This document shows, piece after piece, positions 8,218-15,520 of a stretch of 64,000 nucleotides of DNA. Below the pieces are notes generated by a model, which saw only the letters and a program-made list of their open reading frames with translations, searched no databases and was not told where the DNA came from. The first letter of the stretch is position 1; every line of letters starts with the position of its first letter. This DNA comes from Lachnospiraceae bacterium. Its GTDB lineage: Bacteria; Bacillota; Clostridia; Lachnospirales; Lachnospiraceae. The stretch covers positions 183,101 through 247,100 of the forward strand of contig CAJTCL010000005.1 in the NCBI GenBank assembly GCA_910575005.1, read 5' to 3'. The position numbers were made by a program, and so were the translations under genes.

Positions 8218-10068
8218 TTACTTTTCCCAAATCCCAGCTACTAAAACCGTCATATCATCCGGGACTTTGCCTGCAGTAAACAATAAAATACGCTCTAAAA
8301 TCTGCTTTGCCATCTGCCCTGGATTGTTAGTCTCAATCGTCTCCAAGATTTCCCGCATTGTCTCCTCCGGCATAGGCATTCTCAGATAATCAAGTACCCC
8401 ATCTGTCAAAAGCACCACAAAATCCCCATCTTTAAGCTGATAACTGCTTCGCTCAATCTCAATTTGATGAAAAATACCTGCTGGAAGACTAGCAGAGGAT
8501 ATACATTCCACTTCCTCCCCATGCTTGATAAAGGTTGCCGCTGCACCAATCTTGTAGAAATCACACATACCTGTATACAGATCCATAGATGCCAGATCCA
8601 CCGTCGAAAACATCCCATCCTCTCCTTGAATTACCATAGCAGAATTCATCATCCGAATTGCCGTCTCCTTCTGGAAACCAGATTCTAAAAACTTCTCTAT
8701 TAACTCTATCACCATTTCGCTTTCCTTACAAGCGTTGATTCCAGAACCCATGCCGTCCGACAGTGCCATCACACATTCTCCGCCTTCCAGTTCAAGGAAC
8801 GAAAAGCTGTCACCAGACACCTGAGAGTGATCTTTGGTCAGTCTTGCCACGCCTTGCAGAGTATGAAACAAAGTATCTTCCTCAAAGGTGAGATATGCCT
8901 CATCCCTGCCAAGCAAGGTCCGAGTGTATTTGCCGGGAACCATATCCCGCTTTAATCCCTGGCTGACTGCCTTTGCCAGTTCCTTGACCGGCACGCAGTT
9001 GCCCCATTTCGCCGCTGCCTTGAGCTGTAGAGAGAGCTTGTCATTCTGCCTTTGATAGAGATGAATTTCCCTGGCAACAATGCCTCGTTCCTTGAGCCGA
9101 TATTTTACTGATGCCAACAAACGGCTTTCCAACTGACTGATATCTTTATATTCCCTGGCACAGTCCTCCATAATATACGCCATAGCATCAAGCTGTTCCG
9201 CGATAATACCCCGATTCTCCAGCAAACGGTTATACCAGGCAAGATTGAGTCTGGCCTTCTCAAACACCCCTACAGCTTCCTCCACAATACTGTCAGAATA
9301 TGGGCAGTAATCTGACAGTTCCCTATGTACCTCCTCCTCTGCAGTGCCTCGTTTTTCTATGGAGTGAAACAGACGGAAAAACAATTCATACATAGGGCTG
9401 GCCTCCTCCTGCCAGCAAATCGCACACTGATCACAGGAAACGCAGATCTTTCCAGTAATTTCCTGCTGCATTTTGCCCATCTCTTCTGGTTCAAAATTAT
9501 TCTTAAAACTCTCCATCTGAGAAAAAATCTGTGAGAGTCCATTAAAAGATTTTGCATAAGTCTGTAATTTTTCCCCATGCTCTGGTGCTGTAGTACTTCC
9601 ATCCTTTTTCCGTCGTGGCATCGGCAGACGCTCCTCCAAAGACTGATGCAGAATTGGAGCGAACACAAATACCATCGCGCACACGAGTACAGATTCTAAC
9701 AGCCCCATCCATATTCTGGTACGGTTTCGTACCAACAGTAACTCTCCAGCCATTGTCAGCAAAAGTACACTCACTCCTGCCGCTGTTGCTCCGATATAAA
9801 TACGGCATCCTTTATATGCCCATTCTACAAGTTTAATCACTGCCCCTGTGACTAACAAAACCATTGTGTATTTTGCCATCGCCTGTACTGGCACAAACAA
9901 AGCCATACCAAAGATACTAAAGACCAAGAGTAAGGTTCGGTTTACTTCTTCCATAAATGCCGCCGCAAAAAATCCAGGAATCAATGGATAACATCCCATA
10001 AACTGTCCCTTTGACGCGACCACTGCCAGACCATACAATGCTATTTCTTTCCATTTTGTTTTATTCAT
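8218..10068 (-). CDS. spoIIE: Stage II sporulation protein E (PP2C phosphatase), short form
   Basis: SpoIIE dephosphorylates SpoIIAA in the forespore, releasing sigma F, and acts at the polar septum. The C-terminal PP2C domain is intact, with the metal-binding LSDGMGSG near residue 434 and LLTDGVLD near 549. The N-terminal membrane region spans only about 155 residues with roughly five hydrophobic segments, against about ten segments in the 827-residue Bacillus protein. At 616 residues the middle region is also compact. A strong AAGGAGG precedes the ATG. The gene has its own Spo0A-type promoter at 10113-10146 and is insulated from divIC by a terminator. Function is secure; the shortened membrane anchor is the odd feature. 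Confidence 0.93.
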   Translation of the reverse strand: MNKTKWKEIALYGLAVVASKGQFMGCYPLIPGFFAAAFMEEVNRTLLLVFSIFGMALFVPVQAMAKYTMVLLVTGAVIKLVEWAYKGCRIYIGATAAGVSVLLLTMAGELLLVRNRTRIWMGLLESVLVCAMVFVFAPILHQSLEERLPMPRRKKDGSTTAPEHGEKLQTYAKSFNGLSQIFSQMESFKNNFEPEEMGKMQQEITGKICVSCDQCAICWQEEASPMYELFFRLFHSIEKRGTAEEEVHRELSDYCPYSDSIVEEAVGVFEKARLNLAWYNRLLENRGIIAEQLDAMAYIMEDCAREYKDISQLESRLLASVKYRLKERGIVAREIHLYQRQNDKLSLQLKAAAKWGNCVPVKELAKAVSQGLKRDMVPGKYTRTLLGRDEAYLTFEEDTLFHTLQGVARLTKDHSQVSGDSFSFLELEGGECVMALSDGMGSGINACKESEMVIELIEKFLESGFQKETAIRMMNSAMVIQGEDGMFSTVDLASMDLYTGMCDFYKIGAAATFIKHGEEVECISSASLPAGIFHQIEIERSSYQLKDGDFVVLLTDGVLDYLRMPMPEETMREILETIETNNPGQMAKQILERILLFTAGKVPDDMTVLVAGIWEK

Positions 10069-10112
10069 AATTCTATCCTCCTTTTTCTGCCGCTCTTGTG
10101 CGTGCAGGAGTT

Positions 10113-10146
10113 ATTATAAAAAGAGGACTCTGAAATGTTTGTCAAA
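10113..10146 (-). promoter_or_regulatory. spoIIE promoter with 21-bp spacer and Spo0A box
   Basis: On the minus strand TTGACA (10145-10140) and TATAAT (10118-10113) are both consensus but separated by 21 bp. The -35 overlaps TTTGTCAAA (10138-10146, plus strand), an exact match to the Spo0A box TTTGTCRAA. An abnormally long spacer with a Spo0A box at the -35 is the known design of sigma-A/Spo0A promoters such as spoIIE and spoIIG of Bacillus subtilis. A further 0A-like TTAGACAAA lies at 10171-10179. Confidence 0.8.
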
Positions 10147-10171
10147 ACCAGGACAAGTTTTCAAAAACTTT

Positions 10172-10221
10172 TAGACAAAAAGCCCCTTAGAATCACTGCT
10201 TTTGACGATTCTAAGGGGCTT
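10172..10221 (-). terminator. Terminator of the rqcP-yabPQ-divIC operon
   Basis: A perfect 15-bp stem, AAGCCCCTTAGAATC (10180-10194) with its complement at 10207-10221, has a 12-base loop. On the minus strand it is followed by TTTTTGTCT. It separates divIC from the spoIIE promoter. Confidence 0.9.
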
Positions 10222-10245
10222 ATGTTTTTGAGGAAATTCATCCTC

Positions 10246-10593
10246 TTATTCAGAAGTTTCCTTCTCCTTGAAAATGATCTCATTGGAATAAACCAGACCA
10301 AGCTTGGTCTTTGCAACTTGTTCTATGTATTCTTTGGTAGTCACATACTGCTCGTACTCCTCTAGTTCCTTCTGACGCTGCTGTTCAGATTCCAGTTGTG
10401 CCTGCAGCTTCTGTTCTCTTTCTTGATAGGATTGATTTTTATAGTATAAAGACACAATCCGAACGGACATCACTCCCACCAATATCAATACCACTAAACA
10501 AATGCAGATGATATTAGCTTTATTCTGTTTGTTTCTTCTGCGCATTCGGGTTCTTTCTGCACTTAACCTGCGCGCCTCTTCACGTTTTGCCAT
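10246..10593 (-). CDS. divIC: Septum formation initiator DivIC (FtsB family)
   Basis: A small bitopic membrane protein of the divisome: basic cytoplasmic N-terminus (REEARRLSAERTRMRRR), one membrane helix (about residues 28-47), then a coiled coil (about 50-85) ending in the extracytoplasmic tail. It partners with FtsL and DivIB at the septum. I chose the ATG at 10593 (MAKREEARR, 115 residues) because GGAGG lies eight bases upstream; an upstream in-frame ATG at 10635 overlaps yabQ and lacks a site. It is the last gene of the yabP-yabQ-divIC string, as in Bacillus subtilis. Confidence 0.9.
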   Translation of the reverse strand: MAKREEARRLSAERTRMRRRNKQNKANIICICLVVLILVGVMSVRIVSLYYKNQSYQEREQKLQAQLESEQQRQKELEEYEQYVTTKEYIEQVAKTKLGLVYSNEIIFKEKETSE

Positions 10594-10622
10594 TTGAAAT
10601 GCCTCCAGACTATCTTTACAAA

Positions 10623-11096
10623 CTAAAGTTTGCATATTCCCATTCTAACTGCTTTCCAAATTTTTTTCAATTGTTTTTTTAAAAAACGTAAGACCTTATT
10701 TCCTTTTTTTCTCATGTGCCCCACAGGTTTTTTCAGGAGGCGGGCTGTCCATACCAGAGGTCTTGTCAGAACAAATAATATTTTTTCCAGCAGGAACACG
10801 CTTCCCTTTATTATGATACCGCTGAACAATAGATTATAAAAAAACATTCCCACTAGAACTCCGCCAATCACAAATCCCCGAATATAACCGCTGTTTTCCT
10901 GATACAGCATCGCAAACAAGGCAATTGCGCTGCCAATCCAAAAAATCAAATCCTCTGCTCCAACCATCCACAGCTTATGAGAAATCAGCCGGCGCAAGAT
11001 GCGCAGCAGGTCATAGACAAACAGCAACAACATCCCCATCAGAAAAGCTGCCAGCAGTACATCCGCTTCTTTTATAATTCCCGCACTAATTTCCAT
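10623..11096 (-). CDS. yabQ: Spore cortex biosynthesis protein YabQ
   Basis: A 157-residue integral membrane protein with about four to five hydrophobic segments (LLAAFLMGMLLLFVYDLLRI at the start) and a basic C-terminal tail. YabQ is needed for spore cortex formation in Bacillus subtilis and localises to the forespore outer membrane. Its start shares the A of the yabP stop (TAATG), so the two are translationally coupled. The neighbouring yabP and divIC support the assignment, since the family is short and poorly conserved by motif. Confidence 0.88.
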   Translation of the reverse strand: MEISAGIIKEADVLLAAFLMGMLLLFVYDLLRILRRLISHKLWMVGAEDLIFWIGSAIALFAMLYQENSGYIRGFVIGGVLVGMFFYNLLFSGIIIKGSVFLLEKILFVLTRPLVWTARLLKKPVGHMRKKGNKVLRFLKKQLKKIWKAVRMGICKL

Positions 11097-11383
11097 TATT
11101 TAAACAATCTTCCCAGCAAGGACTCATTTTGTTTTGAGGCGGACTTTACATCAGAATAAGTAAGACTATCTATTTTGCCTTCAATGTCTATCTCTCCTTT
11201 TTCCAAGGTCAGCCGATTTACATGAAGATCATTGCCTTTGATCATCAGCATCCCCAGCTCTGTTTCCAGCAAAATTTCTCCTACATCAAAAGACAGTACA
11301 TCTACCACACCGTTCAGCACTCCGGTTTTCCTGTTGGAAATCATGATCTTGTGGGAATTGCTCCCCCCTGTTCTCTCTTCCAT
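11096..11383 (-). CDS. yabP: Sporulation protein YabP
   Basis: A 95-residue soluble protein with the YabP/YqfC beta-rich pattern: an HKIMISNRKTGVLNGVVDV start, VLSFDVGEILLETELGML, then LTLEKGEIDIEGKID. YabP and YabQ act together in spore coat and cortex assembly. The ATG at 11383 has GGAAGGAGG seven bases upstream. A more upstream ATG at 11401 overlaps this ribosome binding site and is unlikely. It is tightly coupled to yabQ and lies about 90 bp after rqcP. Confidence 0.9.
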   Translation of the reverse strand: MEERTGGSNSHKIMISNRKTGVLNGVVDVLSFDVGEILLETELGMLMIKGNDLHVNRLTLEKGEIDIEGKIDSLTYSDVKSASKQNESLLGRLFK

Positions 11384-11472
11384 CCAAAAACCTCCTTCCA
11401 TATTTCCTGGACCTGTGGTATGTCCTTTTAAAATATATGAAGGAGGTACAGTTTTATGCCTCTAAATTGACC

Positions 11473-11712
11473 TTAAAGATATCGAAATAGCTCTTTGGCT
11501 TCTTCCTTTTTGCTGGTATCTTGGATTGAGAGCACCTCTACCTTTACATTCTTCGTTCCAAAACCAATCTCAATGGTATCTCCCACCCTCACATCCTGTG
11601 AAGCCTTGGCAACCTTACCATTGATTGATACTCTGCCCGCATCACAGGCTTCATTTGCCACAGTTCTGCGTTTAATTAGTCGAGATACCTTTAAATATTT
11701 ATCAAGTCTCAT
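11473..11712 (-). CDS. rqcP: S4-domain RNA-binding protein RqcP (YabO)
   Basis: A 79-residue protein consisting mostly of one S4 RNA-binding domain (MRLDKYLKVSRLIKRRTVA, then GRVSINGKVAKASQDVRVGD). In Firmicutes this family binds the 50S subunit together with RqcH and promotes C-terminal alanine tailing of stalled nascent chains. The ATG at 11712 has GGAAAGGAAAA upstream; an earlier in-frame start at 11757 would lie inside the inverted-repeat element and is rejected. It begins the yabP-yabQ-divIC string, as in Bacillus subtilis, while the mazG and spoVB genes that precede it there are missing here. Confidence 0.93.
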   Translation of the reverse strand: MRLDKYLKVSRLIKRRTVANEACDAGRVSINGKVAKASQDVRVGDTIEIGFGTKNVKVEVLSIQDTSKKEEAKELFRYL

Positions 11713-11747
11713 ATTGTTTTCCTTTCCAAAATAAAATATATTTATGA

Positions 11748-11845
11748 TTTCTATCATGGGGCTGTTGCACTAACACAATTACAAGGTATAAATTTATACC
11801 TTTTGAACAAGTGAATATATTATTGCAACAACCTCATGATAGAAA
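11748..11845. mobile_element. 98-bp inverted-repeat element (possible MITE) between hup and rqcP
   Basis: A 22-bp arm at 11748-11769 pairs with 11824-11845 with only two mismatches, both G-U-compatible. Inside is a perfect 20-bp palindrome at 11783-11802 (AAGGTATAAATTTATACCTT). The inner arm ends, GGGGCTGTTGCA and TGCAACAACCT, resemble IS6- or IS1182-type terminal repeats, and CATG flanks them on both sides. No coding capacity. It lies in the leader region of rqcP. A single large regulatory hairpin is the alternative reading. Confidence 0.5.
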
Positions 11846-11870
11846 AAGGGCTTTCTACTGAAAGCCCTTT
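11845..11870 (-). terminator. Terminator of hup
   Basis: AAAGGGCTTTC (11845-11855) pairs perfectly with GAAAGCCCTTT (11860-11870) around a TACT loop. On the minus strand it runs into a T-rich stretch (CCCTTTTTCT), 18 bp after the hup stop. It abuts the right arm of the inverted-repeat element. Confidence 0.85.
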
Positions 11871-11888
11871 GTAATACCACAAAACAAA

Positions 11889-12164
11889 TTATGCATTGAT
11901 CATATCCTTCAAAGCTTTTCCCGCCTTAAACTTCGGAGCCTTGGAAGCAGGAATTTTCATTTCTTCACCGCTCTGAGGATTTCTTCCTGTTCTTGCTGCC
12001 CTCTCAGAAACCTCAAAGGTTCCAAATCCAACTAACTGGATCTTCTCTCCCTTTTTCAATTCCTCAGCTACAACATCTGTAAAAGCCTTTAATGCCTTCT
12101 CTGCGTCTTTTTTTGGTAAATCGGTTTTTTCAGCAATTGCTGCAACTAATTCTGTTTTGTTCAT
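11889..12164 (-). CDS. hup: DNA-binding protein HU
   Basis: A 91-residue nucleoid protein with the standard HU fold. The N-terminal helices are MNKTELVAAIAEKTDLPKKD, followed by the beta-arm signature GFGTFEV..RAARTGRNPQSG and a C-terminal FKAGKALKD. It binds and bends DNA without much sequence preference as a homodimer. A GGAGG lies upstream of the ATG. It has its own strong promoter (12287-12315) and terminator and is therefore a monocistronic, highly expressed gene. The 5' leader of about 110 bases contains a small TGCC-GTTA-GGCA hairpin. Confidence 0.97.
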   Translation of the reverse strand: MNKTELVAAIAEKTDLPKKDAEKALKAFTDVVAEELKKGEKIQLVGFGTFEVSERAARTGRNPQSGEEMKIPASKAPKFKAGKALKDMINA

Positions 12165-12286
12165 GACAAAATTCCTCCTCTGGGTTCTTTTCTCTAAAAT
12201 TATTCAGGAATGCCGTTAGGCATGCAGTTCATTTTCTATCAAAGTAACCGTCCAGCAATTACTTTTCAAAATTACCTACACACATA

Positions 12287-12315
12287 TTTATACTTGTTTT
12301 TATAATGTTTGTCAA
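12287..12315 (-). promoter_or_regulatory. hup sigma-A promoter
   Basis: On the minus strand TTGACA (12315-12310), a 17-bp spacer and TATAAA (12292-12287) give a near-consensus housekeeping promoter about 120 bp upstream of the hup start. Confidence 0.85.
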
Positions 12316-12371
12316 GAAAATTTCCATATTTCCTGGGATTTTTAGCTATAGCTGTGTCATACCGCTAAAAC

Positions 12372-13349
12372 TTATTTATATTCTCCTACATTTTGTTTTG
12401 TGACAGGCTCAAATGGCACATAGACATACAATCCATTTTCTGTGGCATACTCCACCTTTGTCATATCTTCACCGCTGACTAATGCCTTTGCTGCATCCAC
12501 ACAGGCACGCCCCTGACCAGATGCAGACTGACATACCGTAAAGCTCATTTCCTCATTCTCAATAGCCTCACAGCCATCCTTTGTGGCATCTACACCAAGA
12601 ATCACAAGTGAAGCCAGGTCAATTTTATTTTCCTTACAGGATTCAATCGCTCCAAGCGCCATCTCATCGTTATTGCAGATCACGCAATCCACTTCCCTTC
12701 CTGTCTTTAACATAATATCAAACATATTCTTGGCCTTTTCCCTGTTCCAGTCTGCATAATCTGAAAAAATATAATTGATCTTTTTTCCACTATCTTTCAA
12801 TGCATTCTTTACTGCCGTTGTCCTTCCATATGTCGCGGAATGCTCTCGTTCCCCCTGAATAAGCATCACATTCAATTCCTGTTTGCTGCCCAGCTTATCT
12901 AATACATATTCTGCCTGAAATTTTCCAGCATCCTGTTCATTGGAACCCACATAAACATATTTTCCCTTTTTCAGAAGTCTCTCCTCTGGACAGCTATTAA
13001 AAAATACCATTGGCGTATCACCTGCGGCAATTTCAAGCTGAAGCGCGGTTGCCGCATCTGCTGGATTGCATATAATGACATCATATCCCTTTGAAACTCC
13101 TTCTTTTATGGTCTTAACTTGTGTATCAGAAGTTCCATCTCCAATCACAAGATCAAGCTGCATTCCCTGTTCTTGAGCAATTTTTTCTGCCTCCGCTGCA
13201 ACTGTCTCACGAAAAGTATCTTCGGTGGACAAAATCATCAATGCCTTGACAGAACCCGCATTTCCTCCCTGAATACCGCCTACATTACAGCCTGTAAGCA
13301 TACAAAGCAGCATTGCTGCTATCAAAATAAATGCAGATATTTTCTTCAT
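12372..13349 (-). CDS. Sugar-binding lipoprotein (RbsB-like periplasmic-binding family), orphan
   Basis: A lipid-anchored, extracytoplasmic ligand-binding protein of Peripla_BP_4 type. The lipobox LTGC puts the modified Cys at residue 21. The mature domain has the ribose/galactose-binding pattern: AGSVKALMILSTEDTFRE at the start, VIICNPADA, VFFNSC, VGSNEQDAG, then CNNDEMALGA and ILGVDA near the C-terminus. No permease or ATPase gene is adjacent. It lies 16 bp downstream of a chemoreceptor gene and probably shares its transcript, so it may present sugar to the chemoreceptor rather than to a transporter. Ligand identity cannot be deduced; an aldohexose or pentose is a reasonable guess. Confidence 0.85.
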   Translation of the reverse strand: MKKISAFILIAAMLLCMLTGCNVGGIQGGNAGSVKALMILSTEDTFRETVAAEAEKIAQEQGMQLDLVIGDGTSDTQVKTIKEGVSKGYDVIICNPADAATALQLEIAAGDTPMVFFNSCPEERLLKKGKYVYVGSNEQDAGKFQAEYVLDKLGSKQELNVMLIQGEREHSATYGRTTAVKNALKDSGKKINYIFSDYADWNREKAKNMFDIMLKTGREVDCVICNNDEMALGAIESCKENKIDLASLVILGVDATKDGCEAIENEEMSFTVCQSASGQGRACVDAAKALVSGEDMTKVEYATENGLYVYVPFEPVTKQNVGEYK

Positions 13350-13365
13350 GTAACTCCACTCCTTC

Positions 13366-15351
13366 CTAGAACCGGAACGCTTTCACCTGACGTCCCAATT
13401 CCTCTGATGTTGTTGCCAAAGCTTCAGCATCATTTGCCACTTCTTCACTATTATGCATAATATGGTTAGACTGAGCCACCATATCCTCAGATGTCTGCAG
13501 AATCATATCTGTACTTGCTGCCTGCTCCTCAGAAATCGCCGCTGCATTGGTAGCTACAGCATCAACTTTCTCTACTTTCTCTATCATATCTTGAATCAAT
13601 GAACTAGTCTCTTCAATGTTTTCAAAAATCTGATTAAAGGTAATTACCGCCTTCTCTATCAACTGTCCGCTCTCTTTGATATTTTCTGAACTGTCTCTAG
13701 ACTGCACTACTGCATCCTCCACCAAAGCCTGAACTTCATGAATCAGACATTCAATATTTGAGACAGATTCCGTACTGGTACTTGCCAGCTTTCCAATCTC
13801 TCCTGCCACTACCGCAAATCCTTTGCCAACCTCACCAGCCCTGGCCGCTTCAATAGATGCATTCAAGGATAAGAGATTCGTCTCATCTGCAATATTGCCA
13901 ATCAGCGATACAATTGCTGTAATCTCCTCAGACGCAGTTCCTACTTTATTTACTGCCTCCTCAAGACGCGTAATCGACACACTAATCGTCTCCATAGCAG
14001 TTCCTACCTTCTGCATATCCTCCTTTCCCTTCTGAGATACCTGAACAGTTTCCTGCATCTTTTCTTCTACCCGAACACTGTCTTCTTTTGTATCAGAAAC
14101 CACCATTGCCAGAGTAGTGGCGCTTTCCGCAATCTCATTAACAGAAATCGAAAGCTGATCTACTGTAGTATTCATTTCTTTCATGGATTCCGACTGTACA
14201 ATCGAGGCATCATACATTTCTCTGGAAATTTTGCTGCTTCCATCTGCCTGACTGCCAAGTTTATCTGAAATTTGATAGATATCTTGAATCATATTTCGCA
14301 TAGATTCCACGAATTTTTGCACACTGCGTCCCATCGCTGCAATTTCATCTCTGCCTTTTGCCTTTACCTCAACCGTAAAATCACCCTCAGCCATTTTGGT
14401 GATATCTTCCGTCAGCACCTTAATTGGACGAACAATCATATGTACCATACGCTCAATCAAAAGAATAATACAGAGAATGGCAACACAGCCAATCACAATC
14501 ATAATCATACGCAGTGAATTTAAATTTGCATAGATGGTAGCAGTAGGCACATCTGACACCAGTAACCATTCGGTGCCGCCAATCTCCTGAAATGCTGTCA
14601 GATAACCACTGATCTCTTTCATACTGTAATCATTTTTTTCCACAGACTTTGCAATTCCAGAAAATAAGGGATTGCTGTCCTCTGTACTAAGCTTTGTGGA
14701 CACCCGTTCACTGTCTCTGCCTGCCAAAATAGTGCCATCCACAGTATCAATCAGAAAAGCTTCTGCATCTTCCATTTCTACCATAGAATTTACAATCAAG
14801 CTGACATGATCTAAGGACACATCTGCGGAGATAACACGAACTTTATCTTCCCCATCATCAATAATTCCTGAGGCACTGATAATATTTTCCCCTTCTTCAT
14901 TCGTATAGGCAGAACCAAAAGCCATATTTACTCTGGAAAGACCTTGTGTATACCATACGGAATCCAAGAGTCCCTTCTCGCTTTTTTTCGACTCTTTGGG
15001 CTTCACCAAAGTTCCATCTGCTGAGGCCACATAAATTCCTTCTGGATAATCCGCATTGTAATTATAGTATTGATTTAGCAGCTCTTGCAGCTCTTTGTCA
15101 TCTGGTTTTGTTCCTTCAATATTTTTCTTAACCATCTCAAAAGATACCAGATCTTTTTGAAGCCACCCTTCCATTTCAGCTACCTGATTGCCAATAGATG
15201 CATCTAACAAGTTCATGGCCGAATCCTTCATCATTCCTTTAGAAACCAGATATGATACCAGAATCAATAAAAACAACACCACTGCAGATACTGGTATAAT
15301 CGTTCCTAACAGTTTGGCCTTAATGGAAAGCTTTCTCTTCTTGCCTGCCAT
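13366..15351 (-). CDS. Methyl-accepting chemotaxis protein with Cache sensor
   Basis: A 661-residue transmembrane chemoreceptor. TM1 is about residues 16-37 and TM2 about 283-303. Between them is a dCache-type extracellular sensor ([12 protein letters not shown]..., [17 protein letters not shown]). A HAMP domain follows TM2, then a long coiled coil whose hairpin tip reads [19 protein letters not shown] near residue 495. There is no C-terminal CheR pentapeptide. A TGCTATAAT extended -10 lies at 15390-15395 and AGGAGGAGGG precedes the ATG. It is followed at 16 bp by an orphan sugar-binding lipoprotein that may be its ligand adaptor. No other motility genes are in the window. Confidence 0.95.
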   Translation of the reverse strand: MAGKKRKLSIKAKLLGTIIPVSAVVLFLLILVSYLVSKGMMKDSAMNLLDASIGNQVAEMEGWLQKDLVSFEMVKKNIEGTKPDDKELQELLNQYYNYNADYPEGIYVASADGTLVKPKESKKSEKGLLDSVWYTQGLSRVNMAFGSAYTNEEGENIISASGIIDDGEDKVRVISADVSLDHVSLIVNSMVEMEDAEAFLIDTVDGTILAGRDSERVSTKLSTEDSNPLFSGIAKSVEKNDYSMKEISGYLTAFQEIGGTEWLLVSDVPTATIYANLNSLRMIMIVIGCVAILCIILLIERMVHMIVRPIKVLTEDITKMAEGDFTVEVKAKGRDEIAAMGRSVQKFVESMRNMIQDIYQISDKLGSQADGSSKISREMYDASIVQSESMKEMNTTVDQLSISVNEIAESATTLAMVVSDTKEDSVRVEEKMQETVQVSQKGKEDMQKVGTAMETISVSITRLEEAVNKVGTASEEITAIVSLIGNIADETNLLSLNASIEAARAGEVGKGFAVVAGEIGKLASTSTESVSNIECLIHEVQALVEDAVVQSRDSSENIKESGQLIEKAVITFNQIFENIEETSSLIQDMIEKVEKVDAVATNAAAISEEQAASTDMILQTSEDMVAQSNHIMHNSEEVANDAEALATTSEELGRQVKAFRF

Positions 15352-15448
15352 AGTATTCCCTCCTCCTATTTGTGAAATCTATGTCCTTTATTATAGCACA
15401 TATCCCCAAGATTTTCTTAAAAATTAAAGAAAAATTATCATTTTGCAC

Positions 15449-15484
15449 AAAAAAAAACATACCACTCAAAACAAGTGATATGTT
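15449..15484 (-). terminator. Terminator after pgcA
   Basis: AACATACCACT (15456-15466) pairs with AGTGATATGTT (15474-15484) with one wobble. On the minus strand it is followed by about eight T residues. It lies 37 bp after the phosphosugar mutase stop and just before the chemoreceptor promoter. Confidence 0.85.
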
Positions 15485-15520
15485 TCCCTTAATTAACATT
15501 GATAAAATCTTCTGCTGCGG

